Notes under the pieces: generated by a model
Told to the model about the DNA's origin: nothing
What the model saw: only the letters and a program-made list of their open reading frames with translations
Database searches by the model: none
Assembly: GCA_947034885.2 (NCBI GenBank)
Contig: OX344749.2
Coordinates: forward strand, 25,249,501 to 25,313,500
Length of the DNA stretch: 64,000 nucleotides
Direction of reading: 5' to 3'
Source of the DNA: Thuidium tamariscinum
Taxonomy: Eukaryota > Streptophyta > Bryopsida > Hypnales > Thuidiaceae
Shown: positions 11,937-23,045 of the stretch, in pieces
Numbering within the stretch: the first letter of the stretch is position 1
Layout: each line of letters opens with the position of its first letter
Made by a program: the position numbers and the translations under genes

Positions 11937-13461
11937 AACATTTTATTACTTCTTATCCTAAACTACCCTAATGTAATTCCAAAATAATATTTGTTTAATG
12001 GTGGAAATTTCTAAAAACATCCCCATTTGGCTAATGAAATCTTGGCCAAATCAAATCCAAGATCTTAACCCAAGATATTTTGGAATTAACCCCAGTTTAC
12101 GTAGATATTTTGCAAATTAACCAAAAGTCATTTTGAAAATTGTCTTTCTTTAGCCCAAAGATGGCTTTTTACACAAGAAAGAGATCTTGACCAAATCCAA
12201 TCTTTGATTTTTCAAGAGATATTTCCAAAATCACTCTTAATTAACCACAATTAACGATTAAAAAGTCAAACTAAGAGTTGACCCTTTCTATCTTTTAGAG
12301 AACAACTCAAAATGGAAAATCGTCTGCGCCATTGTCTTCAGAAGACCCCAATTAGCCCAACAGACCTCTTACCCCTCACTCCTAGGCCGTTTGTGCACCC
12401 AAATTGGAATTACGGTAACTCCAATTAAAAGTCAAAAATCTAACTTTTAGGATTTGCGCATTTTGATGAATCTGTCAGGCTAGGGTCATTAGGAATGTCC
12501 ATGAGAGTGAGGAATGACTCCTTATTTTTGACAATCAGACATCATTCACTCTTGATACGCCAGTCAACCCGCCGCCAATTTGTAAGTTCTTTTGAAATTC
12601 GATGTCAATGCTGGTTCTGGTAGTTGGGAATGTCAGAATGTCTTCAAACATAATTGGGCACTTATTAAGCACACAAAAACCTATCCTAATTTTTAGTGAG
12701 ATTTTATCGCATCATACGTAATTTCTGGGAATTTACGAATAATTCTATGTGCGGTTGACTTCCCATGGAGTCAACGCGGAATTTCGGAAAAATCCGAAAT
12801 AAATTGGATAACATCTAGGGCACTCTTAGATTCTTAGTGTAAGTTCCACGCGACCTTGCACTAGTCTAATTTTAGTAATTTGGAATTACTTTGCCCAATT
12901 GGACAATTTAATTCCCGATGCCCGAGAATCTTGGACAATTGTTTAATTCTTGTTCGCTCCTGGCATGCTCCTACCCTTGGAACACCTTTCTGTAGTCTTT
13001 AATCTCCAATCCTCCATCTTTTATCTTGTGAAACTCCAATTCTTCAAGTCATTTATAATTGTTTTACTTTTAAATCCAATTTATTCCAAAATTGAAGTTG
13101 AGCCTTGGTAAATCCTCTAGTAGACTCTTTTGGCTTAGTCAATATGCCATGTGCATCCTTAAAAGGTTGATTTGCACAGACAGACACTAGGACTGACTAA
13201 CTCTCGATTCCTCATTTCTCTCAGAACTACTAAATCCTCACACAAACTTACTTTGGAGACTTAGAATGATTCAAATTCCTAGAATTAGGAATTTTCCACC
13301 TTCTAAGTTGGTTTTCCACCATTTTGGGGTAGACTGACACCAAAACTCCTTCAACACTCTTTTTATGTCCTTTTCTTGTATATTTTGGCTAATTTTCGCT
13401 ATTTAATCACGAAAAATGGACCCAGAGTTCTGAGTGCCATCTCGAGGGCTCACAGCATCCT

Positions 13462-16068
13462 ATGTCAACCTCTCTAGTACTTGATGTAGCAACTCATACC
13501 AATATGCTTATCGACGATGGAAACCGGAACTCACTTCTGTGGCAAGGTCAACATTGGATTGTGAAAGTAGTCCCTCAAGGAGACTTACAGAGACCTCCGA
13601 TGTCAAATCCTATGCCTGTTCGGCTCCCCCGTTCTATGCTTCCCAATAATCTTCAGAGTTTTTCCAACGACGGCGGTGATCAGCGGTTGCTCGGGCTCAT
13701 TATTCACTTGTACATTGGAGGAGACCATGAGCAATTATTCCACGTTGTGGTACTCGACAACGGAAGTGAGATTCATGTACGGCACGACAACATTCAGTAC
13801 ATTGACATTGTCCAACCCTGTGAGAGAGAAGTGGTGGTGGCGAACGGCTCTCACGACTTTGACTTCATCATGTTCGGTGGTTGTATGACTTTGCCTGACG
13901 TTGAAGAAGGCATTGCTCCGTCTCTCCCACCCTGTTTGTACTCTGCCCCCCTGGAATTCACGTTCGACGAAGATGACCTTCAGGAGGATGGAGACGAATC
14001 ATGGTTGTCCTGGGCCAATTTTGCTGAAGAGGTAGTCGGCAATGACAGCACTAACATAGGCCCTGAGAACGTGAATACTGAACCTTCACTCAGTTTACTT
14101 CAGCAAGCACCTCCGACTAACGAACACTTCATAATGGACTGTAGAACTCCAACAAGAATGACTTTCTTCTCAGATGACATAGCGACGTCCATGCCACTAC
14201 CGCAAGCTGCCCAACACCATCCTCAATCTCCTCGAGAGGGCGTCGACACGGCACCCACATTGCCTCGCCCGCCCTGTCAGACCGCAGTTGTCATACGGGA
14301 AGTCCCTGTCTGTCATCGAGGAAGCCGTCAACGCCAACCTCTTGAAGAAGTTTCCGCACATGCTCAACGAAGCCCTGGACAAAGCCCCCTTCGTCCAGAC
14401 TCTTCATCAGCACCTATTGGTGGTGATTCAGAATCTGCACCCACTGGGCGGACTTTGCGTAGACAAATGGGCGAAATGTCAGCGGTTGTAACACGGCAGG
14501 CCTTCCTTCAAACTTACGCGGACAACAATTGGAGCATGCAAGATTGAACGTACAATGAAGTTCCTCCGGTGTTCACTGGGCCAAGCGGTGGCCCTTCATT
14601 TCGCATGTTTAGAATGCCAGCGAAGGCTTGCTTATTCAGTCGCTTTTGGAGTGAAGGAACTCTTGAACGGATTTGTATTGATACGAATCGCTATGCTAGC
14701 CAAAGTCGTGAGGGTAGCGATATGCCGTTTGGAGGGAGGGAGTGGTGGCCGTTGGAAAAGTCAGAGTTGAAGGCGTTTCTTGCCATTAATCTTCTGATGG
14801 GCATTAAACGACTACCCAATCACTGGAGTTATTGGAGTCGTCGGAATGAGTTCCTATATTGTCCAAGTATCTCGACAATTATGACTTGCAAACGATATGA
14901 AGATATTACCAGATGCTTTCACGTGGCTGATGACAGTCTGCCACTTATTGCAGGTCAGGATGTTGAATTCGAGAAGCTCAGAAAAATGCGGTGGCTCATC
15001 AATGAGCTGAAGAGGTGCTTCAAGATGAATTGGCATTTACATCAAGAAGTGACAATTGATGAAACGATGGTTGCTTACAAAGGCAAGTACTGTCCACTAC
15101 ATGAGTATATGCCTCGAAAACCGACAAGGTGGGGAATGAAGGTCTGGTGCATTGCAGATGCGAGGCAGAAGTTTGTCTATGATTTTCAAATATACACTGG
15201 TTCACACAATGGAGAGACGTTCACAAGAGGCTCAAGCATTGAAGCTAGGACAGCACATGATATAGTGCTTAAATTAATGGAGGGTTTGCATGGGAAGTCT
15301 CACATTGTCTACACAAACAATTTTTTCACCTTAGTGCCGCTCTTGATGCAACTACGGTCGCTCGGGACCTTTGCAGTTGGGACCGTGCGTAGCAATTGCA
15401 TCGGTCTGTTGCAGTGCTTCCACAGCATGAAGGACCTGTCAAAGGAACCAAGAGGCACACTTCTATGGCGTATACATGTGAGCAGGCAAATTTCTTCAGT
15501 TGTGTTTGTTGATCGTAAGCCTGTGGGGCTCCTATCAACTTATTATCTGCCGGTGCCTGCTATTGACGAGGATTGGCCGACTGTTCCCCGTCGAATAGAA
15601 GGTGTCACAACTGATGTTGAGACTTCTCTAATACACAAGGCCTACTCCGATTTCATGCGAGGAGTTGATATTGTTGATTACCTTCGTGGTAGCTATTCTT
15701 GCTAGACGAGGAGCCACAAGTGGTGGCATAAAGTTTTTTTCTTTCTTGTTGATACATCAGTCGTGAATTGTTACATTCTCAACAAACTTGCGGCAGTGCA
15801 CTTGGGGAAGGACTCGACATCGCATATGGCATTTCAATTTGATCTGGCAGATGAATTGAGTCGCCCTTAGAGATTGCAGCGAGTAGCTGTCTCTCAATTC
15901 AGCTTGGTTGTTCCTGGCGTGCATGGTTTGGTCAGGAGTGCATATCGCAGGAAGTGTCGATTCTGTCGTAGTGTGAGTCGTACTAATCTGTTGTGTGCGC
16001 AATGTGGTGGAATATATTTGCATGCAGGTGATTGCTTTCAACGAAGCCATTACAATTTGAGGAGGTGA
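13462..16068 (+). pseudogene. piggyBac transposase, degenerate (one frame, three internal stops)
   Basis: A single reading frame of 869 codons contains stops only at TGA 14545, TAG 15703 and TAG 15868, with no frameshift; it ends at TGA 16066. Codons 1-361 form a low-similarity N-terminal part with an acidic middle. The DDE_Tnp_1_7 (piggyBac) domain follows: MRWLINEL, then TIDETMVAYKGKY with the first catalytic Asp at codon 533, then VYTNNFFTL, where the second catalytic Asp is replaced by Asn (codon 619). GVDIVDY carries the third acidic site (Asp 736 and 739). After the second stop the frame continues with the typical SHKWWHKVFFFLVD segment. The C-terminal zinc-finger motif (CRFC, CAQC) is at about 15958-16056. 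All three stops and the D-to-N change can be single transitions. Transposition by this copy is very unlikely. Confidence 0.9.
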
Positions 16069-17299
16069 TGCTCGACATCAGTTATGCAGGTGTATAGGAG
16101 TCGAGATGACGTTACTCGTTTATGTCACTTGTAGATACTATGTACAGAATCGGAAACTTCCTTGAAGTTGGAATTTGCAGTGCGTAGTTAGAAGAGAATG
16201 AGGGCATGTCATGAGGAGCGTACGCATCGTTTTGATGTGAGGGCCTTTTTGTTTTTTTGCAGTTGCAGTCATCGCATGCTCAGAAATTTCAGGCACGTAG
16301 AATTTCAGTTGAACTGGATGTTCTGAATCTAAGAGCACTGGTACCTTGTGTACAGTTTTGGAACGCTACAGTCTTGCCTTTCAATTAGTGTGTACGAAGT
16401 AGTCGTGGGTTCTAGCCAGGAAGTGTTATGGAGGTCTTCATGTGAAGAAGTTGCATGACTTCTAATATCTATGAGATTTATGATGTCCGGAGGGCATAAT
16501 GAACGTAATGTAAATGATGTTTTCTTTGTATATTCTTCTAGTCAGTCTCTCCATCGAAGAAAGGTGCACTATTTTCACGATCATGAATGTTGGAGTTGAA
16601 GATCACCGAGCACTTCTCTGGTGTTCAGGACACTACGGTATAGTCCGGCAGAATTTGAGAAGAGCACATTCTTTATCTCACATTCGTCACATGAGTGCGG
16701 TAACTACTGCAAGGAAAAAAGTTAGCAATGAATCATATCGTTGTTCCGCTCAGCTGCAGCGGACGTCATGTTGCTTGTTGTGTTCGACTAGGTCAAACGA
16801 TGCTTCGTTGTCCTGGTCACATGGGCAGTGAGGAGCATTTTGAAGACTTTCAATCGGGCACAATACCAGCTCGCTCGATCAAACGCTGTGAAGTTTCATT
16901 TCGTACCAGCAGTTGAAGATGGGTCTCTTACAAGATGCTATGAATGTAGAGCCTAGCGAAATCGACTGCTCTGATATTTCTGAAATCTAGCTCAATGTTG
17001 TCACATCGCGACATATATTTTTCCTAAATTTTCGGAGCAGGGACTGTGCCCCAAAAATAACAAAAAAATAGCACACATGACTCTACCCGAATAGGTCAAC
17101 GGTGCTGATTGTTTAGTCAAACCTCATGATCTCTCAAACGCTTGCATTGTACACAATACTTCTTAAGCCGATGTACTGCACTTCGAAATCCTTCGAAGAT
17201 CATATAGTGAATTCTCTTCGCCTTCCCTTCCTGCTCACATCGAGGAACTCAGAACTTCTCCTTCTTCTACTGCGGTTTTCAGTATGTCCAATGACCCTG
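16069..17299. other. Right interior of the piggyBac element
   Basis: No recognisable gene. A plus-strand frame at 16514-16831 has no known domain. This is the 3' flank of the transposase and presumably holds its terminator and right subterminal sites. Confidence 0.5.
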
Positions 17300-17311
17300 C
17301 GCACATAAGGG
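17300..17311 (-). repeat. piggyBac right terminal inverted repeat
   Basis: On the minus strand it reads CCCTTATGTGCG, matching the left end at 11 of 12 bases, and is followed outward by TTAA at 17312-17315. Confidence 0.85.
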
Positions 17312-17315
17312 TTAA

Positions 17316-18353
17316 TACAAAGCGGGGGTTTTTAGATCCATTTTGGTCCCTGAAATTGATTGGAATAGTGTAGATAGGGACACAATTGGGTTGAAGGTTC
17401 ATTGCCAGACCAGTGGTCCCAAACTTGGCTAAATTTCACTCGGTAGGGTGCTACTTAATTTCTTCATGCGCTCAGTGTAAATTCAAAAGAAATCTTCCAA
17501 AAATGAAGATTTGGCTAAAACTTTTGAACTTGTTTTGAGATTGTTGAATGGGACTAGGTGTACATTTTCTTTATTGTCTAGCATAATTTGTGTAGAAACA
17601 ATACAAATTCATCCCATTAGTGGTACACTTATTTGTACTTATTGCTAAGGTGATGAAAAAATTGGAAGCTATAAAATTAGTATCTCTACAAAAATTTACT
17701 TTAGTCGTAATTACTACAATGCAATAATGATTTTAATCAATACTATTTTGATTTTTTTGCAAATAGTATCTTTTTGGTAGATTAATATCACACACACAAA
17801 AAATTTAGATTGGAGAAGTGAGGGCATAAACTTAGAGTTATTACAATTTTTTTAATTTAATGATTATAATTTAATAATATTCAACTTGTTGTGGATAAAA
17901 TTAGCTTCATAGTTCACACTCTAGTAGGCAGAATTAGGTTACAATCAACCATCTCTAATTGCACACTCTATAATTTTGTAATTCCACAATCTTTACTATA
18001 CCTTCAAATTCTTTCATGTTGAGCTCAATTTTGAAGTACAATCTAGATTTTACAATTATTTCCTTACTTGGGCCAATTTTTTCTCCCGTTTTTTCTCCAT
18101 TTGCATGTTTGCATACAATCAAACAACCCTTTGATGCGCTGAAATTTTTGCTAGGGCCTCCCCGAATTAATCCCTAGCTCTCAATTAGATGCTCTATGGA
18201 CCTTCAAATAGTAACTAATTAAGTGTCTTGTAAGTGACAAAATTGAACTCTTCCATATAATATAGAAGTGTAAATAGTCATCTTTGGAATTTGGTGTAGA
18301 AAATGAAGGTCTTGTATAGAAGTTTCACATCTAATGAGTACTTTTGGATTATT
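17316..18353. other. AT-rich intergenic DNA
   Basis: Nothing coding was recognised; composition drops sharply in GC outside the piggyBac end. Confidence 0.5.
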
Positions 18354-18357
18354 TTAA

Positions 18358-19300
18358 CCCCTAAATGTATTTGACTATGTTTTGCCAAAAACACTCCAAA
18401 ACTGCCACTTCTAGTACAAGACCAAAATCTTTTTTTAAAAACATCTTAAGACAAATGTAACCATAGGATCTTATAGTAAACTATTTTGAGAATATGTGGA
18501 AAAAATTTCAAAAATTTCCACCGCATAGATAGGAAGATAATAGTGTTTGAATTGTCAAAAATGCTTTTTTTGTCCCTGCGAAAATCCGGGCAGCTGCACT
18601 TCAGTAGCTCACTTTTGTATGAAAAAAAGTCCAAATGGTTGTTACTCTTTTGATTCATTCTTTTAGTCAAGTTAGCTACATGCCTAAAAAATTTCAAATC
18701 ATTTGGAGTTGTACAACATATAGAAAACAATTAGTAAGTAGAAAGAGTTAGAAAATGAATCAAAATATTAAATTAGTAATAATTAATTTTTGAAATTGAA
18801 AATTTCCAATCTCAATGGTTGTAATGTTGTAATAGAAAATCTTCACCTAATTTTTTTATTTTTTCTCAAAAATATTAAAAATTGAGTAAAATAATGGACT
18901 TCAAAGTTTATTTTGGAGTAGAGGTTCCATAACTTCCCACAAACTACCTTCAAACTAAAACTCCCATAACTTTCATTTCACAAATCAAAATGGAATAATT
19001 AAAATCTTTCCAAGTAGATAAAAATCTAAAGAAAGAATTTCAAATTTCAAATTTTAGAAAAAGTGATTTTTGAAGAAGTTTTTTCAGCTACCCGGGCTGC
19101 CCACCGAGTAAAAGAAATCACATATCATGCAATAATTTTTTATTCATGTTGTCAAAAGTTATGAAAATTGTTGGGCCTTAAAGATACTCCTCGGACACAC
19201 GTTATGTGGAAATTTTAAAGAAAAAACATAAAAACTCCATTTGTAGTGAGCTGCCCAAAATTGCTATGTTGCCAAAAAACGCAGTTTGGGCATTTAGGGG
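18358..19300. mobile_element. TTAA-flanked piggyBac-type MITE, family B copy 1 (943 bp)
   Basis: TTAA at 18354-18357 and 19301-19304 flanks inverted ends CCCCTAAATG. A 942-bp copy with the same order of blocks (GCAGCTGCACTTC, CCCGGGCTGCCC, TAGTGARCTGCCCAAAA) is at 56404-57345. Non-coding. TTAA duplication with CCC termini places it with piggyBac-mobilised elements. Confidence 0.82.
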
Positions 19301-19492
19301 TTAAACCAATGATTGACATGGAATCCAAAGTAATGATTTTCACAATGGCCAACTCCATCCTTCTAAGGTTAAAAAGAGTCTGGGTTCATCCATACTTGAG
19401 GATAATTTGTTAGGTTGTTTGTTTGTATGGTTGGTTGGTTGGTTACAATGAGATTTCTAAGACTGTGTGTTCACTAATTACATTTTGGTGTT

Positions 19493-20200
19493 GAGTGATT
19501 GCAAAAAACACTTGTCAATTTGGTTGCATTTTCAAGATTTTTTGGGAGTACTTTAAAATTAGAAAATTAATTTTTCAAAAATTAAAAAAATATGACTTGT
19601 GTATACATCTTTAAAACAAAGATAACCACCGAAGGAAATGCATAGAAAAATTCTCTAACTAGCAAAACTTGAAAAGTGCCAAACCTTTAAGAAAATAGGT
19701 ACTTTGATGTTTAAATTAGTTTTAAATAATGAAAATAATTAAATATATTAAATAAAAAATGTCCATTTGTAACAATTGCATGGAAATGGTCATTCACCAA
19801 AAACTACCAAATAACATTTTATATATTCCAAAATACAAGCAAAAAAAAGCTCACTTTGTAGACCCCCACACCACACAAAATTAATTATTTTTAAAATTCC
19901 TTTGGCCATTAGCTACAAGTCTAATAAAAGGCCATTTCACTTCAAATTTTTTTTGAGTACTAAATAGTAATAAAAACCTCCAAATTGGCAATTGTGACAT
20001 TCAATTGGGATCTATTTGGGGATATTAAACTATTTTTGAAAATTATGAAAAAATTAAGGATGGTATATAATAGTCATAATTACCTTCCTTGTAAATCTTC
20101 AGTCATTTGGAGCTAATCAAACCAAAAAAGTTATGGCCAAAAAACATATGAGCATGCAACATGTGATACAAAATAGTTCAAGTGTTTTTTGCAATCACCA
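19493..20200 (+). mobile_element. Non-autonomous TIR transposon, family A copy 2 (708 bp)
   Basis: Ends read G(A/T)GTGATTGCAAAAAACACTT and its inverted copy, flanked by TGTT at 19489-19492 and 20201-20204. It aligns along its length with the element at 1393-2356 but lacks that copy's foldback MITE. Two copies with different 4-bp flanking repeats support true transposition. Confidence 0.75.
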
Positions 20201-20204
20201 TGTT

Positions 20205-21340
20205 GTTTTAAAGGTCTTTGCAATAAGGGTTGCACATTATTTCTTTTTTTCTGGTGTTCAAAATCATCGCAAAAATAAATTGAATTTCAAAGTTTTTATA
20301 AATTAAATAATTAGAAAATTATTTTTCTTTTCTTTTCTTATGTTGTAGCAATGGAATAAGGCCCCCTAGTGGGAAGTGAAGCATCCATTGCCTTGAACTT
20401 CAAGAATGTGATATTTAAAATAAGTCACTTAGTTACAAGCCAAATAGGAACAAACTCACTATACGTAAAGTTATTTTCAAGGTGTCCACTCCAATTTCAA
20501 TCCCTAAAGGCCCAAGGCACTCAAATTTGGTGTTTGCTAAATTTTGAAGTTAAATAAAACCTAATCAAGTTTCTATTTTTAGTAGTTTCTATTTTTGTTT
20601 GTATTTTTGAAAAAAAATTGAAGTCTAATTTGAACATTAGAAACCTAATCTTGAAAATTATTAATTATAGGGTTTTTATTCAAGATTTTGTGCAAGGGTG
20701 TCCATTGCAATCTTGACTTTGTGTAGTGTTCTGGGCTCTTGAAAATGAGCCTCAAGTACATTAGATCTTGGAGAAAAAAATCACATTTGAAATTCATTTT
20801 AAAATATTGTAGAATATGTTTTCAAAAGGCATAAATTGATTGAAATTATGCATGTTAGGCCTGTTCACCTCATATTTTTTATAGTGACTAACTTCTTAAA
20901 TTTCTCATGTGGAAAGACTTTTGCACTTTTAACACCTTCATGATCAAACATTATAATCTTTCAATTCATAAGTGATATTGATGTGTTTTCTTTTCCTAAG
21001 TGATCTCTTACATATCTAGTTTGAATCTGTATGATTCCATTTCAAGAAAATTGATAAAGCTTATCAAAATGTTGACTTTTTGTTCAATTTGTAACAAATT
21101 CCTTGAAGTTGAGAAAAGACCTTGGGCATTTAGGGATTAAAATGTATATCACTAATATAATTTTGCATGCAAGCTTAAGGATTGAAGCTCCCATTTGCCT
21201 TGTAAGGTAGAAGGCTCGAGAATAGTTTGGACATTAGGATTGCCCAGTCACCTCTTCAAATGTACACTACTTGTATATGATGCTTTTTCATCTTTACAAA
21301 AATGTACAAACCGTGTACATTTGAGGAAGTAGGTGGTTTT
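20205..21340. other. AT-rich DNA with an orphan TTAA-type terminus
   Basis: At 21123-21140 the sequence GGGCATTTAGGGATTAA is a right-hand family B-like end with TTAA. I could not find its left partner upstream. No gene was recognised. Confidence 0.45.
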
Positions 21341-21729
21341 AGAGCCAAAGTCACTTTGACTTCAAAAATTTATAACTAAGGGAGAGGCACCCAATGGCGC
21401 ACCTGTACCCAATGCCGTCCGTTTCTACAGCACACAATCATTTCAGGCTATAAATGTAGGTAGGCAGTACATGGCTTATTGCTTTTGACCTAAAACAATA
21501 AGCAGTCTACAGTCCCGCTACATTTCTGTTCTAGAGTGAATGACTGACTTAGAAATGAACGGCATTGGGTGCAGGTGCGCCATTGGGTGCCTCTGCCGTA
21601 ATTCCTCAAAGCTTCAAGAAAATATGAAACGATCAGTTGGGTTAGATGCCACTTCCACTTGACTTTCAAGAAAAATTTATTGAAAATTATTTCAAGAATT
21701 TTCAACTCCTCAAAATTCAGTTTCAGCCT
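21341..21729 (+). repeat. Diverged copy of the interior of the 55.5-kb element
   Basis: Text such as CTTCAAAAATTTATAACTAA, AGCTTCAAGAAAATATGAAAC and AAGAAAAATTTATTGAAAA is colinear with about 56060-56200. It is interrupted here by a MITE at 21380-21598. A third partial copy reaches the window end at about 63780-64000. Confidence 0.65.
21380..21598. mobile_element. Harbinger/Tourist-type MITE (219 bp)
   Basis: Long inverted termini of about 44 bp begin GG(G/C)AGAGGCACCCAATGG, with TAA at 21377-21379 and 21599-21601. TAA is the PIF/Harbinger target duplication. The paralogous sequence at about 56080 reads AACTAATTTC with no insertion, an independent empty site showing a single TAA. The right end has one extra G. 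Confidence 0.8.
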
Positions 21730-21734
21730 GTTGG

Positions 21735-22135
21735 ATGGGCGCTTGACCTTGCATGTTTCCACATGGAAGTTGCATGGCATGCAGTTCTTTTGAGGCCGGA
21801 ATGAAGGGGAAGAGAGAGAGCCTTTTTCCAGTGGCGTGAAATCTTTTTGTCAAATTGTAAGTTATTGAATCTGGCTGTCCCTCATAAAAGATCTCAGGAA
21901 ATGATATCTCAGGAAATGTCTCTGGCAGGGAATCCTCCACACCTGAACTGAATGACTGGCAACAAGCGAAGCCAAAAGTCGGAAAAATCAAGGCTGGGCA
22001 GGCTTCTTTGGGAACATCCATGTGGCCCACAGCACCAGTGACATGTCCAACAGCGGTCCCTGCCTTTCCACAAGAATGCAACTCCTTCACTCAACATCGG
22101 TCCATAGAGTGGTCCTCGGTACTTCACATACAGTG
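21735..22135 (-). other. GC-richer island with an open minus frame
   Basis: A 126-codon frame on the minus strand (21710-22090) overlaps this locally GC-rich stretch. It has no motif I recognise. The island is wedged between a truncated repeat and a long foldback element, so a captured gene fragment is possible. It could also be chance. Confidence 0.3.
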
Positions 22136-22964
22136 GAAACACCCAAAACCATCCAAGTAAGGAACTCAGCATAGTTGGAGGCAGTGTTTTCTAGAAAATG
22201 ATATTTTCCTAGTATTAGCGAGTGAAAATCATGAATATTAAAAAAAAATAGATTTTTCGGATACAATATGTAATTTCTACAAATTTCCAAAGTGTTGGCT
22301 CCCTAGATTTGTGAAACCATCCTATAGGTGCCCTCAAAACTGAACCTTGCAAAAATCAGCACTTAACCAACCAGATTTTCCCATGTATCCTTCAATTGTA
22401 TCAACAAATTACAATCACACATGTGGCAAACACATTAAGGGAACTCTACTGACGCATTTGGGTGAATCTACAGTCCACTGCAAAGAATAGGAGCGGGAAT
22501 GGGTGTTTTGCCCTTAAGAAGATTTCTAAGCCTTTGAAAGACCGCGAGTTCCTGAACTCTGGGAATTTGCTGAATTCTATCATATAAGGGACAAACATCC
22601 ATTGCCACACATGTACCTTGTAGTGGATCCTAGACTCATCCAAATCCATCCCTAGAGTGCAGTTAATGTGTTTGCCAAATGCTTGACTTTAATTCGTTGA
22701 CGCATATTAAGGACACATACCAAAATTTGATTGGCTCACTGCTAATTTTAGGAGCTTTCAAATTTTGGGGCATCTATTGAATAGTTCTAGTGGTCTAGGG
22801 AGCCAACACTTTGAAAAATCATAGAAATTACGTACAACATTCAAAAAATCTAATTTTTTTTAATATTCATCATTTTCACTCACTAATATTAGAAAAATAT
22901 TATTTTTAGAAAAACTTACCTCCAACTATGCTGAATTTCTTATTCGAACAATTTTAAGTGTTTC
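22136..22964. mobile_element. Long-arm foldback element (about 829 bp)
   Basis: Arms of roughly 350 bp (about 22136-22490 and 22615-22964) are inverted copies, sharing GAAACAC at the ends, CTCAGCATAGTTGGAGG, AAAGTGTTGGCTCCCTAGA and GGCAAACACATTAA. A single related arm stands at 44351-44730. No matching 9-bp flanks were found, so a Mutator-like origin is only a guess. Part of the centre (22513-22590) is repeated just outside the right arm (22971-23045). Confidence 0.7.
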
Positions 22965-23045
22965 TAACATAAGAGGATTTCTAAGCCTTTGGAAAGACTG
23001 CAAGTTCCTGAATTGTGGAAATTTGTTGAACTCTGCTATATAAGT

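Larger units (their letters stand above)
9617..13454 (+). mobile_element. Solo-LTR-like insertion 2 (3838 bp)
   Basis: The 5-bp direct repeat GCATC occurs at 9612-9616 and 13455-13459. The element starts TATGAGTGCTTC and ends GAGGGCTCACA, matching insertion 1 at both ends; the start has TA in place of TG. Colinear similarity to insertion 1 is patchy but runs the whole length. The different target duplications show two independent insertions and not the two LTRs of one element. Its right edge is only eight bases before the first ATG of the piggyBac transposase, so it has separated the gene from its original upstream region. Confidence 0.75.
3465..17311 (+). mobile_element. piggyBac-class element, expanded by nested insertions
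   Basis: TTAA at 3461-3464 and 17312-17315 flanks inverted ends CCCTTAAGTGCG and CCCTTATGTGCG (right end read on the minus strand). This is the piggyBac signature: TTAA target duplication, termini starting CCC. The interior contains a recognisable piggyBac transposase at 13462-16068 on the plus strand. The 13,847-bp span includes two inserted 3.7-3.8 kb elements (4944-8680 and 9617-13454), each with its own 5-bp duplication. Removing them leaves about 6.3 kb. The transposase is disabled, so this copy is a fossil. Confidence 0.88.

Noticed and set aside
13447..13461. Splice acceptor CACAG just before the transposase ATG
   Set aside because: The same CTCACA(G) ends the related insertion at 8680 and is explained by the LTR end plus its target duplication.
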